From positions 62,001 to 126,000 of the forward strand of contig QKGM01000031.1 in the NCBI GenBank assembly GCA_003250395.1: 64,000 nt of DNA, in the 5' to 3' direction. The notes beneath the pieces are model-generated. The model worked only from the letters and a program-made list of their open reading frames with translations. It was not told the DNA's origin and did no database searches. How positions within the stretch are numbered: the stretch's first letter is position 1; every line of letters begins with the position of its first letter. Positions 17,560 to 26,242 of the stretch are shown here, in pieces. The translations under genes and the position numbers were made by a program. Origin of the DNA: Bacteroidota bacterium. Its GTDB lineage: Bacteria; Bacteroidota; Bacteroidia; Bacteroidales; TTA-H9.

Positions 17560-17958
17560 ACGAAGTGAGCCGGAAATGTCACAAAAGATATTACCCCTCG
17601 GTAAAACAAAATTAAAACCACATAACCCAGGAAATCAACACTTAAAAAATCCGCAGAAAAAATCCGCACATCCGGCTCCTCCAACAACTGACCGGAAAGA
17701 TCCATGTGGTTTTCCCTGGCAGAGCATCAATCAGTCAGGAACCCATTGCCGGGTTAATCATGCATCCATCATTTCAATGATGCCGGCTGGCAATAATTAT
17801 CCCTTCTCCTGAATGCGATAGGGGTGACTCTTTGGAGTCCCTGATTCAAGGTCAGCAAGGTCAAAAAAAGGCCATAAAAACCACATTATTCTACCACAAA
17901 CCACAAAAAATATAAAGCACTGACAATCATATACCAAACATATTGACGGTTCGTTCTC

Positions 17959-18000
17959 GCTTCGAAGCAGCTTCGAAGCAGTTTCGTATACTTTCGAAGC
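17959..18000. repeat. Tandem GCTTCGAAGC palindrome cluster
   Basis: Perfect 10-bp palindromes start at 17959 and 17970 (11 bp apart). A third copy with one mismatch (CTTTCGAAGC) ends at 18000, 21 bp further on, so the copies fall on about the same face of the helix. Related ACGAAGCGACGACGAA sequence follows immediately. Confidence 0.5.
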
Positions 18001-18101
18001 AAAAACGAAGCGACGACGAAAATACTTCAAATGAAGGTCAGCTTTGGTAGAACCCGTGTATTACACTCTGTTGAATTAAACTTCACTTCGGTGTGGAAAG
18101 T

Positions 18102-18370
18102 GATTCAGAAAGACAACCGCAAAGCTTCATGTTCAGAAGCAGACGATTGTAACTGAAAGGCAACTGTTAATTTGCCGGACGGGAAAACCGAAAGGGCGAA
18201 AGCCGGGAAAAGACTACATGCAGGATCATCTACAATCGCTGTATGTAGTGACAAAGCCATTCATCAGGGGAAATTCTTCAGCGATCGGCTACTTCATTAC
18301 CGCGGGTTACTTTTACCGGCAAAAAGGAGTTCTGAAAGTAGAGGACTTTCTCAGGCAGGTGAAAACATAA
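18102..18370 (+). pseudogene. Possible coding remnant
   Basis: A stop-free plus frame follows an in-frame TGA and ends in TAA at 18368-18370. Its C-terminal half reads like real protein (QSLYVVTKPFIRGNSSAIG, then KVEDFLRQVKT). There is no plausible start before an internal ATG near 18217 and I do not recognise the family. It could be a 5'-truncated gene or chance. Confidence 0.25.
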
Positions 18371-18500
18371 GGTTCTGAATACATCCATCAATAGAAATCT
18401 TCATGATTCGATGCACGATGATGCTGAAAAATAATTCATTCAGTATGCCGGAGCCAGGATGTATTCACATGATCCCGGGAAGATATTCCAAAACGAACCA

Positions 18501-18530
18501 TTAAAAAAGGAGGGCAGAGCCCTCCTTAAA
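18501..18530 (-). terminator. Intrinsic terminator of the GH92 gene
   Basis: AAGGAGGG (18507-18514) pairs with CCCTCCTT (18520-18527). On the minus strand the stem is followed by a run of T. It starts 4 nt after the stop codon of the mannosidase gene. Confidence 0.75.
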
Positions 18531-18533
18531 GTC

Positions 18534-20828
18534 TTAGTTGCTTGGCCTGGCCGTCGTTTCAAACAGCAAAGTACCTCCCTGCATGATCTCTTCATGGGTA
18601 ATCCAGTGGCGGTTCAGTGTCTTGCCATTGAGTACTACCCGTTTTACATAGATATTTTTCGGCGAAAGATTTGGTGCATCAATTTCCAACAACTTACCAC
18701 CCGGCAGGCTAATCGAAGCCGATTTAAAGAGAGGGGCTCCCAGTTCATATTTATCGGTACCCGGGCAGAACGGGTAAAATCCGAGTGACGAGAACAGGTA
18801 CCATGCTGACATCTGGCCACAGTCATCGTTACCGCATAAACCCGATGGGGAATTATGGTACATGGTTGTAAGTATCTTACGCACCACCTCCTGTGTAGCA
18901 GATGGTTTACCTGCAAAGTTGTAGAGATACGGGATATGATGCCCCGGTTCGTTTCCATGCACATAGTTTCCCATCAGCCCGACAGCCGCGATATCTTCGG
19001 TATTCGCGTAATATTTCTCAGGCAGGTGCATGGTGAAGAGAGAATCGAGATGCGGCAGGAACTTTTTATTCCCTCCCATCAGGGCGATAAGCTCTTCAGG
19101 AGCCTGTGGAACAAACAGGCTGTAAGTCCATGCATTCCCCTCGATATAGCCCATGCCATGTGTGGCCAGTGCATCAAAGGGGGTTACAAAATTTCCGTTG
19201 TTAGTCCTGGCACGCATAAAGCGGGTGGCAGGATCAAAAAGATTTTTGAAGTTCAGGGAGCGGTCGCGAAAAACCTTCGCGATGGAAGAATCGCCAAGCG
19301 CAACAGCCATCCGGCTGATGGTATAATCATCATAGGCATATTCAAGGGTAACAGAAGCCGAGCTTCCCGATTTTTCAGCCGTAACATAACCTTTATCCAT
19401 ATAGTCGCCCACCCCTTCGTACGGGCGGTAAGAGGCACTTTGCACCATAGCTTTCAACGCCTTTTGACCATCAAACCCTCTGATACCTTTTACCCAGGCA
19501 TCGGCAATTACCGGAACGGCATGGTACCCGATCATACACCAGTTATCGTTGGCATAATGCGACCATACGGGCAATATTGAATGGATACTCTGATCATAAT
19601 GGGCAAGAACTGAATTAACCATATCGGAGGATTCAGCCGGATACATAAGAGTTAACCAGGGATGCAGTGCACGGAAAGTATCCCAGAGCGAAAAAATGGA
19701 ATAATTTGTAAATCCATTGCCCTGATGAATTTCATGATCCAGACCACGATAACGCCCATCGACATCGGCATAGATGGATGGATGGATGAGGCTATGGTAA
19801 AGGGCTGTATAGAAAACAACCTTTTGTTCATCAGTGGCTTCTATCGTGAGCCGGTTGGCTTCAATGTCCCAGGCTCTGAATGCAGCGGCACGGTATGAGT
19901 CAAACGAGCCATGAGGTGCCTCCGTCATGAGGTTTTGTAACGCGCCCTGCTCGCTCACCGGAGAAAGAGCCATTTTAACCAGCAACTTATCAGATTGCTT
20001 CAGGCCAAATTTGAACCAGGCCTTCACTTTCCTGCCCGACCGTTCGGGGAAATTCCGGTTCATCTCCCAGCGCCGCCAGAATCCGCCATAAATTTCCTTT
20101 TCTTCGTTGCGGAGGCTGTATTCTGTTATCGGCTTTGAAAACGACATGGCAAAATAGACAAACCTCTCGCGTGCCCATCCATTGGTCTGACGGTAACCAG
20201 TTACCAGTGTATCATTAACAACTCTGAGGGAAGACCATATTACCTTGCCGTCGTAATTATATATTCCATGAACCATATCGAGGATCAAAGCACCCGGCTG
20301 GTCTCCTTCAAATGTGTACTGATGAATTCCAACACGGGGGGTTACGGTGAGCTCAGCCCTGATACTATAATCGGTGAGCGTGGCAGCATAATATCCGGCT
20401 TGTGCAATTTCGGTTTTTTTATCGTACCGGCTTCGATATCCCGATTCGGGGTTGGAGGCTGTTCCGGGGTTTAATTTCGGATCACCGGTTACAGGCATCA
20501 ACAGGAAGTCGCCCAAATCGCTGTGGCCCGTACCATGAAGGTGGGTATGACTGAAACCAACAATGGTAGGATCGGTAAACTGGTACCCTGCACAATAACG
20601 ATATACATCGGGGTTGTAACCATGGCCAGAGGAATAGGGTACGGTATCGGTATCTGGGCTCAATTGTACCATACCGAAAGGGACAACTGCCCCCGGGAAG
20701 GTGTGTCCCATATGGTCAGTACCGATAAACGGGTTAATATAACGGGCATTCCCCTGGGCAATGCACCCTGCTGAAACCAACAACAAAGAAGCCAGAATAC
20801 TAACTGACAATGATATATGTTTTTTCAT
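18534..20828 (-). CDS. Glycoside hydrolase family 92 alpha-mannosidase
   Basis: A 764-residue GH92 exo-alpha-mannosidase, calcium-dependent enzymes that trim alpha-1,2/1,3-linked mannose from N-glycans or yeast mannan. A signal peptide with a possible lipobox (LLLVSAGC) opens the protein. Family landmarks follow: NPFIGTDHMGHTFPGAVVPFGM, the calcium/active-site segment GFSHTHLHGTGHSDLGD, SLWDTFRALHPWLTL in the middle, and GNEPGHHIPYLYNFAGKP plus CGNDDCGQMSAWYLFSSLGFYP near the C-terminus. Length is normal. No SusC/SusD pair is nearby, so it is a solitary glycosidase rather than part of a visible polysaccharide utilisation locus. Confidence 0.92.
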   Translation of the reverse strand: MKKHISLSVSILASLLLVSAGCIAQGNARYINPFIGTDHMGHTFPGAVVPFGMVQLSPDTDTVPYSSGHGYNPDVYRYCAGYQFTDPTIVGFSHTHLHGTGHSDLGDFLLMPVTGDPKLNPGTASNPESGYRSRYDKKTEIAQAGYYAATLTDYSIRAELTVTPRVGIHQYTFEGDQPGALILDMVHGIYNYDGKVIWSSLRVVNDTLVTGYRQTNGWARERFVYFAMSFSKPITEYSLRNEEKEIYGGFWRRWEMNRNFPERSGRKVKAWFKFGLKQSDKLLVKMALSPVSEQGALQNLMTEAPHGSFDSYRAAAFRAWDIEANRLTIEATDEQKVVFYTALYHSLIHPSIYADVDGRYRGLDHEIHQGNGFTNYSIFSLWDTFRALHPWLTLMYPAESSDMVNSVLAHYDQSIHSILPVWSHYANDNWCMIGYHAVPVIADAWVKGIRGFDGQKALKAMVQSASYRPYEGVGDYMDKGYVTAEKSGSSASVTLEYAYDDYTISRMAVALGDSSIAKVFRDRSLNFKNLFDPATRFMRARTNNGNFVTPFDALATHGMGYIEGNAWTYSLFVPQAPEELIALMGGNKKFLPHLDSLFTMHLPEKYYANTEDIAAVGLMGNYVHGNEPGHHIPYLYNFAGKPSATQEVVRKILTTMYHNSPSGLCGNDDCGQMSAWYLFSSLGFYPFCPGTDKYELGAPLFKSASISLPGGKLLEIDAPNLSPKNIYVKRVVLNGKTLNRHWITHEEIMQGGTLLFETTARPSN

Positions 20829-20891
20829 ATCTTAACCGTTTTAGGTGATTTATCGGCCTGCAATTTAGGCAAAAAGGAGAAATATCAGACA

Positions 20892-20931
20892 CAAAAAAAA
20901 TGAGTCCCGTCAGCTATTAATCAGACGGGAC
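20892..20931 (-). terminator. Intrinsic terminator of the mevalonate operon
   Basis: GTCCCGTC (20904-20911) pairs with GACGGGAC (20924-20931). Read on the minus strand, the stem is followed directly by a run of eight T (20893-20900). It lies 27 nt after the stop of the last operon gene. Confidence 0.85.
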
Positions 20932-20958
20932 CCGGCATAAGCTATCCAACATGAAGGA

Positions 20959-21891
20959 TCAAATCAGCAAAACGGCTACTCCTAAAAGCAAATCGGTTGC
21001 CAGTACAGTTATTACATTGGCCACAAGGCCCGGGATCAGGGCGGAAGGGTTATTGTAGAACCGCAGGGCAGTATTGCCTGCTTTAATGGCAAGAGGAAGA
21101 GGCAACAAAGCCAGCAAACCCCAATAATTCAGCGTATTGTTCCCAATCATCCAGATTACCATTGTAAAAGTGGCTACCAGCCCGGCAACATAAATCCATG
21201 AGGATGCTTTCCGGCCAAGTAATATTACCAGATGACGCCGTCCTCCTTTTCGATCAGCGTCGGCATCAGGAAACTCATTTATGAAAAGAAGCAATGAGGT
21301 CAGAATCCCGGGGGATACCGAGAGATAAATCACCGAAACAGGAAGCACCTCGCTGAAAGGCTGCCCGGGAACAGCCGTCATGGCAATATAACTACCTATA
21401 ACAACCAATGATCCGAGCGAAAGGCCTGAAATAAGCTCACCCATGGCAATTCGGGCAAAGAAGGGTGTATAGAGCACAATAGAAACCGCTCCGATCAGCA
21501 TAATAACTGCAATGCTACTGTGAGCAGTCACTGTAAAATATGTTCCGATTGCCGCAGCCAACAGGAGCGTGAAGAGCGCTGCCAGCAACACCTGTCGGGG
21601 CCTGGTGTGCCCTTCGGTCAGCATCCCGGTTCCGCCACTGAAAGGAGTACGGGTTACATTGAAATCAATGCCTGTATGGAAATCAGAATATTCGTTAAAC
21701 AGGTTCACCGACACATGTGCCGATACGATACCTGTCATCAGCAACAGGACGTTGATCCAACTGAAACCGGCCTGAGCACCTGGTATTTTCCAGGCAGCAG
21801 CCACACCGATAAAGACGAGAAGTACTGCAAGCGCCAGGAAGTTAGTCCTGATCTGGGTTAACCAGATTTGTATTGTATTGGGTTTTGACAT
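20959..21891 (-). CDS. UbiA-family prenyltransferase (MenA-like)
   Basis: A 310-residue membrane enzyme with about eight or nine helices. The two prenyl-diphosphate/Mg motifs are present: NLFNEYSDFHTGID in the first half and NEFPDADADRKGGRRHL in the second. UbiA members attach polyprenyl chains to aromatic or other acceptors; in Bacteroidota the common one is 1,4-dihydroxy-2-naphthoate polyprenyltransferase (menaquinone synthesis). It is the last gene of the mevalonate operon, 99 nt after mevalonate kinase, so isoprenoid supply and use are encoded together. The acceptor cannot be read from the sequence. Confidence 0.8.
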   Translation of the reverse strand: MSKPNTIQIWLTQIRTNFLALAVLLVFIGVAAAWKIPGAQAGFSWINVLLLMTGIVSAHVSVNLFNEYSDFHTGIDFNVTRTPFSGGTGMLTEGHTRPRQVLLAALFTLLLAAAIGTYFTVTAHSSIAVIMLIGAVSIVLYTPFFARIAMGELISGLSLGSLVVIGSYIAMTAVPGQPFSEVLPVSVIYLSVSPGILTSLLLFINEFPDADADRKGGRRHLVILLGRKASSWIYVAGLVATFTMVIWMIGNNTLNYWGLLALLPLPLAIKAGNTALRFYNNPSALIPGLVANVITVLATDLLLGVAVLLI

Positions 21892-21990
21892 ACATTATTC
21901 TGTTTATTGTATCTCCCGACTCACCAACAATGAAAGAGGGTAGTCAGTCGACACGGTTTTGCCCAGAAACAATCGAAACAGAAAAAAGTT

Positions 21991-22968
21991 CTAACCGCTG
22001 GTGTGTTCTGAATGCCTGTATACCGGTACCAGCTGCGTATGATAATCTTTCAGGGCAAGACGGGTTTGTGTTAACGACTGGGTAAAACCAAGAATAAATC
22101 CTCCTCCACCCGACCCGCAAAGTTTCAGGTGATAATCGCCTGTTTCGAGCCCCTGCTTCCATGCAGGGACAAAGTCTTCGGGTATCATTTCGTGAAAATG
22201 GTTTAACTGGAATGCTGAAAGAGCTTCAGTTGCCCGGAAGAATTCCCTGTGATTTCCGGCAATCAGGGTGCTGATGGCTGAATTAATAAGCGGGAGATAC
22301 TCCTGTTGCATGTGGTTAATATAATCCGAACTTCTGCACAGGTTGAGGAAACGTGCCACTCCATTATCAGTTTTCCCTGCTGAGCCGGTATCGATTAAGA
22401 AAATAGCACCATCTTCCTCAAATTTATGCCGGGGGATTCCAACCAGAGAGATATCAGTACGGCTCTTCATATGCAGCGGATATTGCAGATATGCATTCAA
22501 AGGGTCAATTCCTGAACTTTTTCCATGGAAGAAAGACTCCATTTCTGAAAATATGCTCTTCAAATTAAGAATATCCTGCTGAGCAACTGACCCACAAGCC
22601 CTTACACGAATACCTGCATAACGGGCATAAACTGCTGCCACCAGGGCGCCACTACTACCTACACCATACCCCTGCGGAATAGATGATTCGAAATATAGCC
22701 CTTCAGCCAGTTCTTTATCCATCCTGTCGAGATCGGTTCTTGTCTGGGTTATCAGGTTGCTTTTGTTACGCAGGTAGGTTGCAAATTCTTTCAGGTTGTC
22801 ATTGCTGACAAGAGCCGCGTTATAGTCGGTATATTTATCATCGGTGATAAAGCTCAGTTCTCCGGCAAAGTGTGTATATGGAATACTGAGTGCCTGTGAC
22901 CCGAGGATCACACCATACTCACCAAATAAAAGTATTTTAGCGTAAAAATGTTCGCTTTTTGTCATCAT
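21991..22968 (-). CDS. mvk: Mevalonate kinase (GHMP family)
   Basis: A 325-residue GHMP kinase. The N-terminal AKILLFGEYGVILGSQALSIP is the substrate-side motif of mevalonate kinases, PQGYGVGSSGALVAAVYA is the ATP-binding glycine-rich loop, and LCGSGGGGFILGF is motif 3. It phosphorylates mevalonate to 5-phosphomevalonate. The ATG overlaps the preceding stop by one base, within the five-gene mevalonate run. Another GHMP kinase is two genes upstream; assignment between mevalonate and phosphomevalonate kinase rests on resemblance and could be reversed. Confidence 0.8.
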   Translation of the reverse strand: MMTKSEHFYAKILLFGEYGVILGSQALSIPYTHFAGELSFITDDKYTDYNAALVSNDNLKEFATYLRNKSNLITQTRTDLDRMDKELAEGLYFESSIPQGYGVGSSGALVAAVYARYAGIRVRACGSVAQQDILNLKSIFSEMESFFHGKSSGIDPLNAYLQYPLHMKSRTDISLVGIPRHKFEEDGAIFLIDTGSAGKTDNGVARFLNLCRSSDYINHMQQEYLPLINSAISTLIAGNHREFFRATEALSAFQLNHFHEMIPEDFVPAWKQGLETGDYHLKLCGSGGGGFILGFTQSLTQTRLALKDYHTQLVPVYRHSEHTSG

Positions 22969-24014
22969 TATTGAAAGCTCATTCTTTGTGGCCCGATACC
23001 AGACCTGTCATGGATTAACCTGACATGGCTGCTAAGCGGGTTGAGGTAATTTTCTAAAAAACCGTTCATGGCATCAGCCATTTCATCGGGATAAATCAGA
23101 TGCACATTTGGCCCTGCATCAAGGGTATAGGCTAAAGGAAGACCAGTTTCCGCACGAAAACGTTCAGCCAACCGGGTAATTTCAACAGAAAGAGGGTGCA
23201 GTAAGTTCACCGGGGGATCAGATGTCAGCATCAAACCGTGCAATCCAAGCCCTTCGGCAATGGTTATCCGGCAGAAGGCATCCATATCACCACTTCTCAG
23301 TATCGCTGGTATGGCGGCAACCCTTTCACGAGCCAGGTGATAACGTTCGGCAGCAAACGGGTGCCGGTTCATAAGATCATGGCCCCTGCTGCTCGATACA
23401 CTCTTTTTCTGATCGCTCACAACCACGATGAGGTCATGCATCCTTGTAAAAACAGGATGAATATTGTTAATGGGGATCGCGTATAAATCAGAACTGTCTG
23501 AGATGCCTGGCGTGGAGCCCCAAAGAGAAAACCCTCCGAAAACAGACCTGGCTGCACTACCTGATCCAAGTCGGGCCAGATTTGAGGCAAATGGCATGAA
23601 TTCTTCCGGTGTAACTCCTCCCATATCAAGATGGGTTTCTGTCAGACAGAGTGCCAGAGCACCAAAAGCCGAAGCTGAGGATGCTATTCCGGCTGAATGC
23701 GGGAAGCTGTTTGTACTCCTGATGACAGCGCCATGTATTGAAAGCCATGGAAGTGTCGGGTACAGTGCTTCAAAATATTTTTCTATCCTTTGGGCAAACA
23801 ACGGGGCCGGCTTCCCTTCAAACAAAAAATCGACACCCTGTTCACCGGGCAGCCAACGAACAGAAGTCTCGGTATTACTCTCGGATAGCGTGATACTGAC
23901 TGATGGAGAAGCAGGAATTTGCCCGCCAAGTTTCCCCCAATACTTCACTATGGCTATATTGGGAGAACAACGCCAGGAGTACTTTTTATCTGGTATATTT
24001 TTATTGCGGGTCAT
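22968..24014 (-). CDS. mvaD: Diphosphomevalonate decarboxylase
   Basis: A 348-residue GHMP-fold enzyme making isopentenyl diphosphate from 5-diphosphomevalonate. PNIAIVKYWGKLGG is the diagnostic N-terminal motif, SFPHSAGIASSASAFGALA is the nucleotide loop, and GSGSAARSVFGGFSLW follows. The aspartate in TLDAGPNVHL near residue 295 is the expected catalytic base. One-base overlaps join it to the genes on either side. Confidence 0.92.
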   Translation of the reverse strand: MTRNKNIPDKKYSWRCSPNIAIVKYWGKLGGQIPASPSVSITLSESNTETSVRWLPGEQGVDFLFEGKPAPLFAQRIEKYFEALYPTLPWLSIHGAVIRSTNSFPHSAGIASSASAFGALALCLTETHLDMGGVTPEEFMPFASNLARLGSGSAARSVFGGFSLWGSTPGISDSSDLYAIPINNIHPVFTRMHDLIVVVSDQKKSVSSSRGHDLMNRHPFAAERYHLARERVAAIPAILRSGDMDAFCRITIAEGLGLHGLMLTSDPPVNLLHPLSVEITRLAERFRAETGLPLAYTLDAGPNVHLIYPDEMADAMNGFLENYLNPLSSHVRLIHDRSGIGPQRMSFQ

Positions 24015-24940
24015 TACAGTAATATTGTTTCCTGAAAAGACAACACGGTATTATAACCCCTGTTTAAAAACCATTCGGTAGCTTCTTCCAGATTCATGTC
24101 AGGTACCGCAAGCACAAAATCACCTCCCCATGCACCCAGCGATTTAACTACACCCGGGAAGCCTTCAAACAGTGTCTCCTGTACCGTAGGTTGCTTCAGC
24201 ACTGATTTAAGCAGTATTTCATGTTCCGCCAGAAGGTCAGCAAACGTTGAAAGACTTGTGGTTGTACTCACCTCCCGCGTGATTTCAGTGAAATGATTTA
24301 AAACGGAATCCATGATATGATGACGTAAAAGGAAGTTCCTCACACTTGATGAAGAATCCTGCTTCCGGTTGGTATAAACAAGGAGTAATTTATCAGCAAA
24401 TGGCGGATTAAACGGCACTTTTGAAAAATCGGGTTGTTTGTGCGAAATGCTGTAATGGATTGGATGTCCAACCATAGAACATGCAACATCAGCCCCGGAT
24501 CCATTCGAGACAAGGAAGCTCAGTTCAAGAGGGTCAACCCCTGCCCATCGGGCAACATTCACCGTTAGTTGAGCACTGCTGCCAAATCCCCAAAGTGGAT
24601 GGGCGCCCATTACACTTCTGGCGCGAAAACCACCATCGGACAAAAAGGAGGGCTTAAGCCTTCTGACGTTTTGCAGCAATTTAGTCAGGAAAGCTGCCTG
24701 ACGGCTATCGCTGCAACTCACAGCATGAAAATCAGACAGCCTGAAGGTAGCACTCAGTAAAGTTGTATCATCGTATGAGGTAGTCCAATACAATTGATTC
24801 TCCGCACCTGGTAATACAGTAAGTTGCTGTGTATACCTGACAGGTACCACCAGAGAAACTGCCCCAAAGAGCACAGCATATTCACCGGTGATAAGCAACT
24901 TACCAGGGCTTTGAAACATCAAAGGACTATTTTGCTCCAT
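24014..24940 (-). CDS. GHMP kinase, probable phosphomevalonate kinase
   Basis: A 308-residue GHMP kinase with SPGKLLITGEYAVLFGA at the N-terminus, WGFGSSAQLTVNVARWAG as the ATP loop and GSGADVACSMVG following. Its place between HMG-CoA reductase and MvaD leaves phosphomevalonate kinase as the missing step, so it is assigned by elimination. It overlaps the reductase gene by 14 nt and mvaD by one. Confidence 0.7.
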   Translation of the reverse strand: MEQNSPLMFQSPGKLLITGEYAVLFGAVSLVVPVRYTQQLTVLPGAENQLYWTTSYDDTTLLSATFRLSDFHAVSCSDSRQAAFLTKLLQNVRRLKPSFLSDGGFRARSVMGAHPLWGFGSSAQLTVNVARWAGVDPLELSFLVSNGSGADVACSMVGHPIHYSISHKQPDFSKVPFNPPFADKLLLVYTNRKQDSSSSVRNFLLRHHIMDSVLNHFTEITREVSTTTSLSTFADLLAEHEILLKSVLKQPTVQETLFEGFPGVVKSLGAWGGDFVLAVPDMNLEEATEWFLNRGYNTVLSFQETILL

Positions 24941-26240
24941 TCTCCCTCAGTTTTTCAATATAGGCTCTTACCGCAGACAGACTAACCGTATTATCGTTGA
25001 ACCATTCGCTTACCTTCTCGTGCTCCTCCCGGGTTGCATTAAGGCCGATCAGGATGTTTCCAAGATGCATACGCATATGGCCTTTTTGAATTCCAAGAGT
25101 TGTAAGGGCACGCAATGCAGTGAAATTCTGGGCCAGGCCAAGAGCTGCGGCAATCTGCATCAACTCTTCAGCCGAAGGATTGTCCAGTATATCGAGCACA
25201 GCCCCGGCAACGGGATGGAGACTGGTCAGACCACCCACTGTTCCCAGGGTAAGAGGTAAAGTCAGGCTGAAATGGAAAACGCCATCAGAAATATGCGCTT
25301 CCGATAAGCCCCGGTATTGGCCATCACGGGCCGCCCAGGCGTGGGCACCGGCTTCTATGGCTCGAAAATCGTTACCAGTGGCAATCATCAGGGCATCAAT
25401 ACCATTCATAATCCCTTTGTTATGCGTAGCTGCCCGGTGAACATCACAACAGGCTATCCGGGTAGCCATGACCAACCGTTCAGAGAACTCTTGTGGAGTA
25501 GCACCCTTTGTAATCATCTCCTCTACAGGGCAGCTGACAGATGCAGTGACGGTACTCCCGGGGTTATAGTTCGACAGGATGGCCATGATTACCCTGGTAT
25601 TGCTGTCAGGATTATTTTCCCTCACAAACTGCTCCAGAGTTCTTCCCATCACTTCAAGACAGGTATTTATGAAATTGGCTCCCATGGCATCGGCAGTACC
25701 AAACCTCACATCAAGGCGGTAGTAATTTGGCATTACTTCGGGTCTGTGCTCGATGATCCAGGATTTTACACCTCCACCGCGCGATTCCATCCCTTCTACA
25801 TGTGGCAACAGCTCTTCGTAAAAACGTGGTTGAAGTTGTTCCGATATTGAATCAAAATATTCTGACGGTGCTTCAGAAGTAAAATGTACCTGCCCGTTTT
25901 TCTCCCGGCCGTTGACCACCGATTTAAAACCACCCCGCTTATACCAGAACTTGGCAGAAGAGGAAGCGGCGGCAACTACAGAACTCTCTTCAGTAACCAT
26001 TGGGATGTGGTATAGCTTCCCGTTAATCAGAAAATTGGGAGCTACGCCAATAGGAAGTGCATAAAGGCCAAGGTTATTCTCACTGAAGGATTCAAAACGT
26101 TGGGCAAGCGTAATATCTGAAGGTAAGGAATTTTGCAGAATCTGCCGGATGCTTTCAGAATTTCCGGTTTGCATAGCCACCAGTTTTCTTTTAGTCTCTG
26201 ATGTCTGAGCCGAAAAATTCTCAAGAAAAGTTACTGACAT
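24927..26240 (-). CDS. mvaA: Hydroxymethylglutaryl-CoA reductase, class II
   Basis: A 437-residue soluble HMG-CoA reductase of the bacterial (class II) type, making mevalonate from HMG-CoA. FSENNLGLYALPIGVAPNF carries the ENxxG substrate motif, RFGTADAMGANFIN the conserved DAMG segment, and AATHNKGIMNGIDAL the HNKGI motif. There are no membrane helices. Its gene follows idi by 2 nt and overlaps the next kinase. Class II enzymes are catabolic in Pseudomonas mevalonii, but the surrounding kinases show that this one is biosynthetic. Confidence 0.92.
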   Translation of the reverse strand: MSVTFLENFSAQTSETKRKLVAMQTGNSESIRQILQNSLPSDITLAQRFESFSENNLGLYALPIGVAPNFLINGKLYHIPMVTEESSVVAAASSSAKFWYKRGGFKSVVNGREKNGQVHFTSEAPSEYFDSISEQLQPRFYEELLPHVEGMESRGGGVKSWIIEHRPEVMPNYYRLDVRFGTADAMGANFINTCLEVMGRTLEQFVRENNPDSNTRVIMAILSNYNPGSTVTASVSCPVEEMITKGATPQEFSERLVMATRIACCDVHRAATHNKGIMNGIDALMIATGNDFRAIEAGAHAWAARDGQYRGLSEAHISDGVFHFSLTLPLTLGTVGGLTSLHPVAGAVLDILDNPSAEELMQIAAALGLAQNFTALRALTTLGIQKGHMRMHLGNILIGLNATREEHEKVSEWFNDNTVSLSAVRAYIEKLRENGAK

Positions 26241-26242
26241 TT

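Larger units (their letters stand above)
17534..18533. other. Gene-poor kilobase
   Basis: No convincing intact gene. It holds a -7 box at 17552-17559, a cluster of GCTTCGAAGC palindromes at 17959-18000, a possible coding remnant on the plus strand (18102-18370) and the terminator of the mannosidase gene at its right end. Confidence 0.5.

Noticed and set aside
18855-19580. Plus-strand open frame of 241 codons
   Set aside because: It is antisense to conserved GH92 motifs; a shadow of the mannosidase codon bias.
19780-19795. GGATGGAT-type short tandem repeat
   Set aside because: It is a chance run of in-frame codons inside the GH92 gene and does not alter the frame.
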